A stretch of DNA of 64,000 bases from Roseomonas sp. KE0001. Its GTDB lineage: Bacteria; Pseudomonadota; Alphaproteobacteria; Acetobacterales; Acetobacteraceae. Position numbers and translations under genes: made by a program. Under the pieces are notes generated by a model that saw only the letters and a program-made list of their open reading frames with translations, made no database searches and was not told the DNA's origin. The stretch is taken from assembly GCF_016107285.1 (NCBI RefSeq), contig NZ_RCVQ01000008.1, forward strand, positions 124,001 to 188,000. The letters are read 5' to 3'. Of the stretch, positions 20,530 through 28,853 are shown one piece after another. Each line of letters starts with the position of its first letter. The first letter of the stretch is position 1.

Positions 20530-21459
20530 TCAGTCGTGCATCAACGCACGCAGGTGGCCGGCGGTGCAGGAGGCCAGCGCCGGCAGATCATAGCCGCCTT
20601 CGAGCGTCGAGACGACCCGCCCACCGGCATGGCGGTCGGCGAGGCGGCAGATTTCCCCGGTCAGCCAGGCGAAATCGGCCTCGCGGACGCGGAGTTGCGC
20701 CAGCGGATCGCGGGCATGGGCGTCGAAGCCGGCGGAGATCACGATCAGCCCGGGCCGGAAGGCGTCCACCGCCGGCAGCAGCCGTTCCGCCCAGGCGGCG
20801 CGGAAGGCGGCACCGTCCGAACCCGGCGCCAGCTCGGCGTTGAAGACGTTCCCCACGCCGCGTTCCCCCTCCGCGCCGCTGCCGGGATAGCAGGGGAACT
20901 GGTGGCTGGAGGCGAAGAGAATGCTGGGGTCCTCCGCCACCGCCAATTGCGTTCCATTGCCGTGATGCACGTCGAAATCCAGGATGGCGACGCGCTCCAC
21001 GCCATGCGCGGCCTGGGCGTGGCGGGCGGCGATGGCGGCATTGGCGAAGAGGCAGAAGCCCATCGGCCGGCGCGGCTCGGCATGGTGTCCGGGCGGCCGC
21101 ACGGCGCAGAAGGCGCGCTTCACCTCGCCGCGGCAGACCGCGTCCACCGCCGCGATCCCGGCCCCGGCGGCGCGCAGCGCGGCCTCGGCGCTGCCGGCGC
21201 TCATGCCGGTGTCGCCGTCGAGGGGGACGATCTCCTCCCCGGCCGGCCGGATGGCCAGGATGGCGCGGATGTAGTCCTGCGGGTGAACCAGGCCGAGCTG
21301 GGCGGCGGTCGCGGGGGGCGCCTCCTCGCGGATCAGCCCGGCGAACTCCTCGGCCTCCAGCGCGGTCAGCACGGCGCGCAGCCGGTCCGCGCATTCCGGA
21401 TGGTCGGGACCGTTGGAATGGTCCAGGCAGGCCCGATGGGTGACGAGCAGGAGGCTCAT
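20530..21459 (-). CDS. Histone-deacetylase-family (acetoin-utilisation-like) amidohydrolase
   Basis: The 309-residue protein of the arginase/deacetylase fold has the active-site segments PPGHHAEP, FDVHHGNGTQ (zinc and catalytic His), ISAGFDAHARDPLA and LEGGYDLPAL. Bacterial members deacetylate polyamines or other small acetylated amines; the natural substrate here is not predictable. The start overlaps the stop of the tusA-like gene by 4 bases. Confidence 0.9.
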   Translation of the reverse strand: MSLLLVTHRACLDHSNGPDHPECADRLRAVLTALEAEEFAGLIREEAPPATAAQLGLVHPQDYIRAILAIRPAGEEIVPLDGDTGMSAGSAEAALRAAGAGIAAVDAVCRGEVKRAFCAVRPPGHHAEPRRPMGFCLFANAAIAARHAQAAHGVERVAILDFDVHHGNGTQLAVAEDPSILFASSHQFPCYPGSGAEGERGVGNVFNAELAPGSDGAAFRAAWAERLLPAVDAFRPGLIVISAGFDAHARDPLAQLRVREADFAWLTGEICRLADRHAGGRVVSTLEGGYDLPALASCTAGHLRALMHD

Positions 21460-21698
21460 CCGGATGCCTTATCCTCCCGCTTGCGCAGCGTGAAGCGGTA
21501 GAGCCCGGCCGCCTCGCTGAAGGAGACCAGGGCATGGCCCGTCTCGCGGCTATAGGCCTGGAAATCCTTCACGCTGGCGGGGTCGGAGGCGAGCACCGTC
21601 AGCCGCGCCCCGGGCGGCAGGCCGCGCAGCACCTTGTTGGCCTTCAGCACCGGCAGGGGGCAGGTCAGGCCCTGCACGTCGAGGGTGGTTTCACTCAT
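21456..21698 (-). CDS. TusA-family sulfurtransferase-like protein
   Basis: The 80-residue protein has the SirA/TusA signature: DVQGLTCPLPVLKANKVL carries the conserved CPxP cysteine at about residue 13. TusA relays sulfur to tRNA modification or other acceptors. It is the first gene of the minus-strand run leading to dxs. The exact sulfur acceptor is unknown, and YedF/YeeD-type relatives share the motif, so no gene symbol is given. Confidence 0.88.
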   Translation of the reverse strand: MSETTLDVQGLTCPLPVLKANKVLRGLPPGARLTVLASDPASVKDFQAYSRETGHALVSFSEAAGLYRFTLRKREDKASG

Positions 21699-21900
21699 GC
21701 CGGGACTGGACCACCGGAGCCGGGCGGAAGCAAGCGCCGCCGCGTGAAGTCCCGACGCCTCCGCCGGCCTTCAAATCCCTGTCAACGCCGCCCTTCCTCC
21801 GGACACGGGATTCCTCCCCAGGCCGCCCGACCGGTGATAAGGCCGAAGGGATAGGCCGGCGGGGCAGTCCCGTGGCCGCAACGCGCCACGGAGGCCCTCA

Positions 21901-22740
21901 ATGCTCCGCACCGTCAACCGCATCGGCAAGGATACCACGCTCTGCATGTCCCTGGCGGCGCGGCCGGGCAATTTCGGCACCCGCTTCCACAACCACCTCT
22001 ACGCGGCGCTGGGACTCGACTACCTCTACAAGGCCTTCACCACCCGCGACCTGCCGGGGGCCATCGGCGGCATCCGGGCGCTCGGCATCCGCGGCTGCGC
22101 CGTGTCGATGCCCTTCAAGGAGGCCTGCATCCCCCTGCTGGACGCGCTGGCGCCCTCGGCGGCGGCGATCATGTCGGTCAACACCATCGTCAACACCGAT
22201 GGCCACCTGGTCGGGCACAACACCGACTACGCGGCGGTGGCCGAGCTGCTGCAGCGGCACGGCGTGGCGCCGGAGACCCGCTTCGCGGCGCGCGGCAGCG
22301 GCGGCATGGCCAAGGCGGTGGTCTCGGCGCTGCGCGACAGCGGCTTCCGCCAGGGCACCGTCATCGCGCGGAACGCCGAGGCGGGGCGCGCCCTGGCGGA
22401 GGGCTGCGGCTATGGCTGGCGGGCCGGGCCGGAGGGGGCGTCGGGGGAACCGGCGGAGATGCTGGTCAACATCACCCCCATCGGCATGCAGGGCGGCCCG
22501 GAGGCCGAAGGCCTGGCCTTCCCCGGGGAGGCCATCGCCGCCGCCCGCATCGTCTTCGACGTGGTGGCCCTGCCGCCCGAGACGCCGCTGATCCGCGCCG
22601 CCCGCGCGGCGGGCAAGGCGGTGATCACCGGCGCCGAGGTGATCGTGCTGCAGGCCCTGCGGCAGTTCGTGCTCTACACCGGCGTCACGCCGGAGGCGGA
22701 GCAGGTGGCGGCGGCGGCGGCCTATGCCCGGGCCGGCTGA
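21901..22740 (+). CDS. Shikimate-dehydrogenase-like protein (SdhL type)
   Basis: The 279-residue protein has the AroE substrate domain (KAFTTRD; VSMPFKEACIP with catalytic Lys; VNTIVNTDGHLVGHNTDY) and a Rossmann domain (ARGSGGMAKAVVSAL). The N-terminus KDTTLCMSLAARPGNFGT and the GSGGMAKA motif match the shikimate-dehydrogenase-like subfamily known from Haemophilus rather than true AroE. It is therefore unlikely to be the cell's main shikimate dehydrogenase. It overlaps the ROK kinase by 17 bases. Confidence 0.85.
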   Translation: MLRTVNRIGKDTTLCMSLAARPGNFGTRFHNHLYAALGLDYLYKAFTTRDLPGAIGGIRALGIRGCAVSMPFKEACIPLLDALAPSAAAIMSVNTIVNTDGHLVGHNTDYAAVAELLQRHGVAPETRFAARGSGGMAKAVVSALRDSGFRQGTVIARNAEAGRALAEGCGYGWRAGPEGASGEPAEMLVNITPIGMQGGPEAEGLAFPGEAIAAARIVFDVVALPPETPLIRAARAAGKAVITGAEVIVLQALRQFVLYTGVTPEAEQVAAAAAYARAG

Positions 22741-23665
22741 TCCGGTGGCGGGCGGGCCGCGCGCGGGCCACCGGCTCGGCATCGACCTCGGCGGCACCAA
22801 GACGGAGATCGTGGCGCTGGACCCGGGTGGCGCCGTCCGGCTGCGCCACCGCATCGTCACGCCGCCGGATTATGACGGCATCCTCGCCGCCATCGCCGGG
22901 CTGGTGCGGGCGGCGGAGGCGGAGCTGGGCCAGGGCGGCGCCAGCCTCGGCCTCGGCATCCCCGGCAGCCTCAGCCCGGCCACCGGCCTGGTGCGCAACG
23001 CCAACACGCAGTGTCTGAACGGCCGCGCCCTGGATCGCGACCTGGAGGCGCGGCTCGGCCGCCCGGTGCGGCTGTCGAACGACGCCAACTGCCTGGCGCT
23101 GAGCGAGGCTGCCGATGGCGCCGGGGCCGGGCACGCGGTGGTCTTCGCCGTCATCCTCGGCACCGGTGTCGGCGGCGGGGTGGTGGTGGGCGGGCGCCTG
23201 CTGGAAGGGCTCAACAGGGTCGGCGGTGAATGGGGCCACACCCCCCTGCCCTGGATGACGCCCGGCGAGTTCCCCGGACCGCGCTGCTGGTGCGGCCAGC
23301 AGGGCTGCCTGGAGACGCTGCTCTGCGGCCCCGCCCTCGCCGCCGACTGGAAGGGTGCCGGCGCGCGCGATGCCACCGGCATCGAGGCCGCCGCCGCCGC
23401 GGGCGATGCCGCCGCCGCGGCCGCGCTGGAGCGCTACGTGGGCCGGCTGGCGCGGAGCCTGGCCGCCGTGGTCAACCTGCTGGACCCCGAGGTCATCGTG
23501 CTGGGCGGCGGCCTGTCCGGCCTGTCGCGGCTCTATGCCGAGGTGCCGGCGCGGGCCGCCGCGCATGTCTTCGGCGATGTCGCGCGGATGCGGCTGGTCC
23601 CGGCGCGGCATGGCGATTCCTCCGGCGTCCTCGGCGCGGCGCGGCTCTGGGACGGGGCCGGCTGA
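22724..23665 (+). CDS. ROK-family sugar kinase
   Basis: The 313-residue protein has the ATP/phosphate motif GIDLGGTKTEIVAL at about residues 19-32, the catalytic Asp in LSNDANCLALSE, and the ROK zinc motif CWCGQQGCLE. It is likely a fructokinase, glucokinase or N-acylhexosamine kinase; specificity is not readable. Its start lies inside the end of the preceding gene, implying coupled translation. Confidence 0.9.
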   Translation: MPGPADPVAGGPRAGHRLGIDLGGTKTEIVALDPGGAVRLRHRIVTPPDYDGILAAIAGLVRAAEAELGQGGASLGLGIPGSLSPATGLVRNANTQCLNGRALDRDLEARLGRPVRLSNDANCLALSEAADGAGAGHAVVFAVILGTGVGGGVVVGGRLLEGLNRVGGEWGHTPLPWMTPGEFPGPRCWCGQQGCLETLLCGPALAADWKGAGARDATGIEAAAAAGDAAAAAALERYVGRLARSLAAVVNLLDPEVIVLGGGLSGLSRLYAEVPARAAAHVFGDVARMRLVPARHGDSSGVLGAARLWDGAG

Positions 23666-23762
23666 GGCCGGCGGCCCGCCGGGCCGGGCGACGGCGGATT
23701 TCCTCTCGACAATTAAATGTACGATGACATGATGAGAGGAGCGCATTTTGAAGGAATCCTCC

Positions 23763-24695
23763 ATGTCCATGAGCCCCCAGGAGATGGCGCAGCGGATCGG
23801 CAGCGGCCTGCTGTCCTTCCCGGTCACCCACTTCACGCCCGAGCTCGCCTTCGACGAGGCGCCCTACCGCGCGCATGTCGGCTGGATGCTCGGCCATGGC
23901 CCGGCCGGGCTCTTCGCCGCCGGGGGCACGGGCGAGTTCTTCAACCTCTCCCCGGGCGAGATCGCCACGGTGGTGAAGGCCGCCGTGAGCGAGGTGGGCG
24001 GCAAGGTTCCCGTCATCGCGCCGGCCGGCATGGGCACCGCCATCGCGCAGGAACTCGCCGCCTCGGCCGAGGCGGCCGGCGCGGACGGCCTGCTGCTGCT
24101 GCCGAACTATCTGGTGAATTCCGAGCAGGATGGTCTCGCCGCGCATGTCGAGGCGGTGTGCCGGAGCACCCGGCTCGGCGTCATCGTCTACAACCGCGAC
24201 AATGCCATCCTGAACGAGGACACGCTGGCGCGGCTTTGCGAGCGCTGCCCGAACCTGGTCGGTTTCAAGGATGGTGTCGGCGACATCGAGTTGATGACGC
24301 GCATCTACGCCAGGATGGGCGAGCGGCTGACCTATGTCGGCGGCCTGCCCACCGCCGAGACCTTCGCCCTGCCCTATCTGGAGATGGGCGTGACCACCTA
24401 TTCCTCGGCGATCTTCAACTTCGTACCGGACTTCGCCAACGACTTCTACGCGGCGGTGCGGCGCAAGGACGCGGCGGCGGTGTATCAGGGCCTGCGCGAC
24501 TTCGTGCTGCCCTACATCGCCCTGCGCAACCGGCGGAAGGGCTATGCCGTCTCCATCGTCAAGGCCGGCTGCGCCGCCGTGGGCCGCCCCGCCGGTCCCG
24601 TGCGCCCGCCGCTCACCGATCTCGACGCGGCGGAGATGGAGAAGCTGGAGGCGCTGATCGCCCGGCTGCCGAAGAGCCTGGCCCGCGCCGCCTGA
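23763..24695 (+). CDS. kdgD: 5-dehydro-4-deoxyglucarate dehydratase
   Basis: Dehydrates and decarboxylates 5-dehydro-4-deoxy-D-glucarate to 2,5-dioxopentanoate in the oxidative uronate/aldarate route. The 310-residue DapA-family protein has [27 protein letters not shown], the catalytic Tyr in GVIVYNRDN and the Schiff-base Lys in [10 protein letters not shown]. The ATG at 23763 follows AAGGA; a TTG at 23748 with GAGAGGA upstream is an equally good alternative, adding five residues. The upstream 80 bases are unusually AT-rich and contain ATGAC half-sites. It is convergent with the aldolase gene. Confidence 0.92.
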   Translation: MSMSPQEMAQRIGSGLLSFPVTHFTPELAFDEAPYRAHVGWMLGHGPAGLFAAGGTGEFFNLSPGEIATVVKAAVSEVGGKVPVIAPAGMGTAIAQELAASAEAAGADGLLLLPNYLVNSEQDGLAAHVEAVCRSTRLGVIVYNRDNAILNEDTLARLCERCPNLVGFKDGVGDIELMTRIYARMGERLTYVGGLPTAETFALPYLEMGVTTYSSAIFNFVPDFANDFYAAVRRKDAAAVYQGLRDFVLPYIALRNRRKGYAVSIVKAGCAAVGRPAGPVRPPLTDLDAAEMEKLEALIARLPKSLARAA

Positions 24696-24765
24696 GGTGG
24701 CTCCGGGGATGGCCCAAGGGGAAAGGCGCGGCCCTTCCCCTCGCGGCCGCCTTCGCCGACAGGGT

Positions 24766-24786
24766 GGCCGGGGAGAAGCCCCGGCC
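24766..24786. terminator. Bidirectional hairpin between kdgD and the aldolase
   Basis: Perfect 8-bp stem GGCCGGGG/CCCCGGCC with an AGAAG loop, five bases beyond the stop of the minus-strand aldolase. A second inverted pair (AGGGGAA ... TTCCCCT) lies between it and kdgD. Confidence 0.55.
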
Positions 24787-24791
24787 CCCGC

Positions 24792-25550
24792 TCAGCCCTT
24801 CGCCGTCGCCACCGCCGCCTTCGCCGCCGTCAGCAGGATGCCGCTGTCGTTGGAGATGGTGACGAGCTTGAAGCCCATGCCGATCATCTTCCGGGCATAG
24901 GCCGCGGTGCCGTTGTGCAGGCCGACGGCGATGTTGCGCTTGCCGCATTCCTCCAGCACGCGCTCGTAGATCTTGAGGATCTCCGGCTCCTCGCGGTCCA
25001 GCCGCGGCGCCAGCCCGTAGGACAGGCCGAGGTCCGAGGGGCCGATATAGACGCCGTCGACACCCGGCACGTCGAGGATCGCCGGGAGGTTGTCGATCGC
25101 CTCCTTGGTCTCGATCATCGGGATCACCGCGATGTCCTTGTTCGCGGTGTCGAAATAGGCGCCCGCCTCGCCATAGATCCCGGCGCGGATCGGGCCGAAG
25201 GAGCGCGTGCCCTCCGGCGGGTAGCGGCAGGAGGAGACCAGCTGGCGCGCCTGCTCCGGCGTGTTGACCATCGGGCAAATTACGCCCATGGCGCCGGCAT
25301 CGAGGATCTTGCCGACGATGCCGGGCTCGTTCCATGGCACGCGGGCCATGGGCGTCACGCCGTGCGGCTGCATGCCCTGGAAGCAGCTCACGGCGGAGAG
25401 ATAGTCCTGCACGCCGTGCTGCATGTCGACGGTGAGGCTGTCGAAGCCGGCCTGGGCCATGACCTCGGCGCTGTAGCCGTTGGGGATGGCCAGCCATCCG
25501 TTGACAAAGGCGCGGCCCTGCGCCCAGGCGTCCTTCAACTTGTTCGCCAT
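24792..25550 (-). CDS. HpcH/HpaI-family aldolase (probably 2-dehydro-3-deoxyglucarate aldolase)
   Basis: The 252-residue class II pyruvate aldolase has NGWLAIPNGYSAEVMAQAGFD, VDMQHGVQDY (catalytic His), MARVPWNEPG, MIETKEAIDNL and GVYIGPSDLGLSYG. By family and by its position opposite kdgD I infer cleavage of 2-dehydro-3-deoxyglucarate to pyruvate and tartronate semialdehyde (GarL activity). The 4-hydroxy-2-oxoheptanedioate aldolase role of HpaI is the main alternative. Confidence 0.82.
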   Translation of the reverse strand: MANKLKDAWAQGRAFVNGWLAIPNGYSAEVMAQAGFDSLTVDMQHGVQDYLSAVSCFQGMQPHGVTPMARVPWNEPGIVGKILDAGAMGVICPMVNTPEQARQLVSSCRYPPEGTRSFGPIRAGIYGEAGAYFDTANKDIAVIPMIETKEAIDNLPAILDVPGVDGVYIGPSDLGLSYGLAPRLDREEPEILKIYERVLEECGKRNIAVGLHNGTAAYARKMIGMGFKLVTISNDSGILLTAAKAAVATAKG

Positions 25551-25659
25551 GTTGGGATTCGTTTCCTTTCCGTTGTCTCACGCCGAGCGGAGAGGATCGA
25601 CGCTAGGCCCCTCACCGGGAAGCGTCAACGCGGCGCCGGGCCGGCGGGCGCGAGACCGG

Positions 25660-26307
25660 TCAGGCCGGGGTTTCGCCGCTTTCCACCGCCCGCGCCGCCG
25701 CGTCCAGCAACGCCACCAGCCGCGCCACCTCGGTCTCCGGCAGCGCCCCCGACAACTCCCCCTGGGCCATGCGCAGGCGCAGCGCCAGGCGCAGGTTCTC
25801 CATGGCGCGCAGCAGCGGCGCCGGAGGTCCGCCGGCCCGGCGCGCGGCCAGCCGCTGGCGCAGCGCCGCCAGGGCCGCCGCCTCCGAGGACAGTTCGGCC
25901 CGGCCGGCCTCGGTCAGGGCGTAGGTCTTGCGGCCCTCGGCCTCGGTCACGCTGGCCAGGCCCATCTCCTCCAGCAGGGTCAGCGTCGGATAGATCACGC
26001 CGGGGCTCGGGCTGTACTCGCCGCCGAACTGCGCCTCGATGGCGCGGATCACGTCGTAGCCATGCCGGGGCTGCTCGGCGATCAGCGACAGCACCAGGAG
26101 GCGCAGCTCGCCCTGGTCGAAGCGCCGCCGCCGGCCGCCGCCGCCGCGATGCGGGCCGTGCATTCCCCTCGTCTCGCCGAAGGGGTGGTCGGGGCGCTGC
26201 CGGCGCGGACGGTCGCCCGCGTCGTGTGACCGGCCATGGCCACGGCAGGGATGGAAGGAATGATGATGATGGTGGGGCCTGTGGCGCCCCGGGATATGAT
26301 CGCTCAT
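25660..26307 (-). CDS. YqjI-like PadR repressor with His-rich N-terminus
   Basis: The 215-residue protein has 13 histidines in its first 53 residues, including HHHHH at 12-16. A winged-helix PadR domain follows (FDQGELRLLVLSLIAEQPRHGYDVI; SPSPGVIYPTLTLLEEMGL) and then a helical dimerisation tail. The arrangement closely matches E. coli YqjI, a nickel-responsive repressor; metal sensing here is inferred from that. The start lies next to an AT-rich palindrome, so autoregulation is likely. No ferric-reductase (YqjH) gene, the E. coli target, is in the window. Confidence 0.9.
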   Translation of the reverse strand: MSDHIPGRHRPHHHHHSFHPCRGHGRSHDAGDRPRRQRPDHPFGETRGMHGPHRGGGGRRRRFDQGELRLLVLSLIAEQPRHGYDVIRAIEAQFGGEYSPSPGVIYPTLTLLEEMGLASVTEAEGRKTYALTEAGRAELSSEAAALAALRQRLAARRAGGPPAPLLRAMENLRLALRLRMAQGELSGALPETEVARLVALLDAAARAVESGETPA

Positions 26308-26312
26308 GATGC

Positions 26313-26331
26313 ATCTAAGATATATCTAGAT
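26313..26331. promoter_or_regulatory. Probable operator of the PadR repressor
   Basis: An AT-rich palindrome, ATCTAAGATATATCTAGAT, six bases upstream of the repressor start and about 80 bases before the divergent amidinotransferase gene. Outer arms ATCTA/TAGAT and the inner AGATATATCT are self-complementary. It stands out sharply in a roughly 70 percent GC background. The position over the promoter fits autorepression. Confidence 0.65.
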
Positions 26332-26409
26332 AGGATCTTCGCAAGAGGTCCCGCACGAAGCTCCACGCCCCCTGGCCGACCGCCCCGGCGGAGCGTAACC
26401 TGCCCCGCC

Positions 26410-27294
26410 ATGTCCCCCACCACCGCGCCGCGCTGGCGCCTCGCTTCCGAGACCGGGCTTCTGAGGGAGGTACTGGTCTGCCCGCCCGACCACTATCGCT
26501 GGGTGCCGACCAACAGCATCGTGCGCCGCACCCTGGCCGATGCGCGCCAAGCCCCGGCCCGCGCGCACCTCGCCGCCCAGCATGCCGAGCTGGTCGCGGC
26601 GCTGGAGCAGGGCGGCGCCACCGTGCACCGCCTGACGCCGGAACCGCACCTGCCCTACATGGTCTTCACGCGGGACAGCGTGGTGGTGACCCATCACGGG
26701 CCGGTGCTCTGCCAGCTTGAACGGCCGCAGCGGCGCGGCGAATATGCCGGGCTGATCGACTTCCATGCCGCCCATGGCAGCGAGTTCTGGCGCAAGTCCA
26801 GCGCCGGCACGCTGGAGGGGGGCGACATCCACATCCTCCGCCCCGGCCTCGCCGTGATCGGCCATTCCGGGGGCCGCACCGACGAGGCGGGCGCGGAGCA
26901 GCTCGCCGGCTGGCTGCGCGCCGAGGGCTGGGAGGTGCGGCTCGAGCCCTTCGACGAGCACTTCCTGCACCTCGACGTGCTGTTCTGCATGGCCGCCCCC
27001 GGCCTCGCCGTCGCCTGCACCGAGGTGCTGGACGAGGACTTCCTCGCCTGGCTGCGCCGGCACGGCATCCGCTGCCTGCCCGTCTCCTATCGCGAGGCCA
27101 TGCGGCTCGGCTGCAACATCGTCGCCCTCGGCGGCGGCCGCGTCGTCTCCTCCCGCGACAGCACGGCGCTGAACGCCGCCCTGCGCGCCGAGGGGCTGAC
27201 GGTGCTGGACCCCGAACTCTCGCTCTTCACCCTGGGCGGCGGCGGCCCCCATTGCCTGACCTGCCCGCTCTCGCGGGAGGAGGACACCCCATGA
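26410..27294 (+). CDS. Amidinotransferase/DDAH-family protein
   Basis: The 294-residue protein of the guanidino-modifying (pentein) fold carries FTRDSVVV, the LEGGDIHIL motif (substrate Glu/Asp), the catalytic His in EHFLHLDVLFCM, and a C-terminal Cys in GGGPHCLTCPL. This set is expected of dimethylarginine dimethylaminohydrolases, arginine deiminases and related hydrolases; the substrate is not predictable. Its stop overlaps the start of the next flavoprotein gene by 4 bases, so the two are one unit. Confidence 0.85.
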   Translation: MSPTTAPRWRLASETGLLREVLVCPPDHYRWVPTNSIVRRTLADARQAPARAHLAAQHAELVAALEQGGATVHRLTPEPHLPYMVFTRDSVVVTHHGPVLCQLERPQRRGEYAGLIDFHAAHGSEFWRKSSAGTLEGGDIHILRPGLAVIGHSGGRTDEAGAEQLAGWLRAEGWEVRLEPFDEHFLHLDVLFCMAAPGLAVACTEVLDEDFLAWLRRHGIRCLPVSYREAMRLGCNIVALGGGRVVSSRDSTALNAALRAEGLTVLDPELSLFTLGGGGPHCLTCPLSREEDTP

Positions 27295-28679
27295 CCATCG
27301 ACACCCACCCCCTCGACACCGTCCTGGCCGCCGCGCGCGCCTTCCTCGGCGACCGCCTCTCGACCAATGCCTCGATCCGCGAGCAGCACAGCAAGGGCGA
27401 GGACGCCAACCCGCCGGTGCTGCCCGACGCGGTCGCCTTCGTGGAGACGACGGAGGAGGTCTCGCGCCTGCTGGCGCTGTGCAACGCGCATGGCGTGCCG
27501 GTCACGCCCTTCGGCGCCGGCACCAGCCTGGAGGGGCATGTCGTGCCCGTCCGCCGCGGCATCAGCCTCGATCTCTCGCGCATGACCGCCATCCTGGAGG
27601 TCAATCCGGAGGACATGGACTGCCTGGTGGAGCCCGGCGTCACCCGCCACCAGCTGAACGACCACCTGCGCGACCAGGGCCTGTTCTTCCCGGTCGATCC
27701 CGGCAGCCACTGCACGCTGGGCGGCATGGCCGCCACCCGCGCCTCGGGCACCAATGCCGTGCGCTACGGCACCATGCGCGAGGCGGTGATGGGCCTCGAG
27801 GTCGTGCTGGCCGATGGCCGCGTCATCCAGACCGGCGGGCGCACCCGCAAGGCCGCCAATGGCTACGACCTGACGCGGCTGTTCGTCGGCTCCGAGGGCA
27901 CGCTCGGCGTGGTGACCAAGATCCGGCTGCGGCTGCAGGGCATTCCGGAGGCGACCACCGCCGCCGTCTGCCAGTTCGACAGCCTGGCCGCCGCGGTCGA
28001 GACCGTCATCATGACCATGCAGGCCGGCATCCCCGTCGCCCGCATCGAGCTGGCGGATGCCGACCAGATGCGGGCCTCCATCGCCTATTCCAGGCTGCCC
28101 TACGAGCCGCTGCCGACCCTGTTCCTGGAGTTCCACGGCAGCCCGGGCAGCGTGCGCGAGCAGGCCGGAGCGGTCGAGGCGCTGGCCAGCGAGATGGGCG
28201 GCAAGGGCTTCGCCTGGGCCGAGGATGCCGAGACGCGCAACCGGCTGTGGAAGGCGCGGCACGACGCCTGGTGGGCGGCCAACGCGCTCTGGCCCGGCTG
28301 CCGCGGCATCACCACCGATGTCTGCGTGCCGATCTCGAAGCTGGCCGAGGCCATCGTCAGCGCCAAGGAGGCGGCGGTGGCGGCGGAGCAGAACACCTGC
28401 ATCGTCGGCCATGTCGGCGACGGCAACTTCCATTGCGTCATCCTCTTCCCCGCCGACGACCCGGAGGGGCTGGAGAAGGCCTGGGCGCTGGACCGGCGGA
28501 TCGTCGCCCAGGGCCTGGCGCTGGGCGGCACCTGCTCGGGCGAGCATGGCATCGGCCTCGGCAAGCGCGAGTTCCTGGAGCAGGAGCACGGGCCGGAGGT
28601 GCTGGCGGTGATGCGGGGCCTGAAGGCCTCGCTCGACCCCCGCGGCATTCTCAATCCGGGCAAGCTGTTCCTGAACTGA
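27291..28679 (+). CDS. FAD-linked 2-hydroxyacid oxidoreductase (GlcD/D-lactate dehydrogenase type)
   Basis: The 462-residue protein has an N-terminal FAD-binding type 4 domain (VPVTPFGAGTSLEGHVVP; VDPGSHCTLGGMAATRASGT; VGSEGTLGVVTKI) and the C-terminal FAD-oxidase domain ending GTCSGEHGIGLGKREFL. It is likely a cytoplasmic-membrane-associated D-lactate or glycolate-type dehydrogenase. The ATG at 27291 forms an ATGA overlap with the upstream gene. A perfect GC hairpin lies just past the stop. Confidence 0.88.
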   Translation: MTIDTHPLDTVLAAARAFLGDRLSTNASIREQHSKGEDANPPVLPDAVAFVETTEEVSRLLALCNAHGVPVTPFGAGTSLEGHVVPVRRGISLDLSRMTAILEVNPEDMDCLVEPGVTRHQLNDHLRDQGLFFPVDPGSHCTLGGMAATRASGTNAVRYGTMREAVMGLEVVLADGRVIQTGGRTRKAANGYDLTRLFVGSEGTLGVVTKIRLRLQGIPEATTAAVCQFDSLAAAVETVIMTMQAGIPVARIELADADQMRASIAYSRLPYEPLPTLFLEFHGSPGSVREQAGAVEALASEMGGKGFAWAEDAETRNRLWKARHDAWWAANALWPGCRGITTDVCVPISKLAEAIVSAKEAAVAAEQNTCIVGHVGDGNFHCVILFPADDPEGLEKAWALDRRIVAQGLALGGTCSGEHGIGLGKREFLEQEHGPEVLAVMRGLKASLDPRGILNPGKLFLN

Positions 28680-28686
28680 GCCGGCA

Positions 28687-28713
28687 GCGGGCCGGCACCC
28701 GCCGCCGGCCCGC
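28687..28713 (+). terminator. Hairpin after the FAD-linked oxidoreductase
   Basis: Perfect 10-bp arms GCGGGCCGGC (28687-28696) and GCCGGCCCGC (28704-28713) lie 7 bases past the stop codon. The next segment turns AT-rich (GAGATTAAATTCC), giving some U-tract character. Confidence 0.6.
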
Positions 28714-28743
28714 GCGAGATTAAATTCCGTACATCATATTATG

Positions 28744-28762
28744 CCGTTGGCGTGACCAACGG
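28744..28762. promoter_or_regulatory. Palindrome upstream of the first TRAP operon
   Basis: CCGTTGG-CGTGA-CCAACGG, a perfect 7-bp inverted repeat, lies about 90 bases before the dctP start. It directly follows an AT-rich patch (GTACATCATATTATG) that could be the promoter. The position suits an operator. Confidence 0.45.
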
Positions 28763-28853
28763 TGGATGACAGACGCGACCCTCTGCCGCCAGAATGCGGC
28801 TCGCCCGGCACCCCAGAACCGCCGGCTCTGTCCAAGGGAGCAGCCGTCCACCG

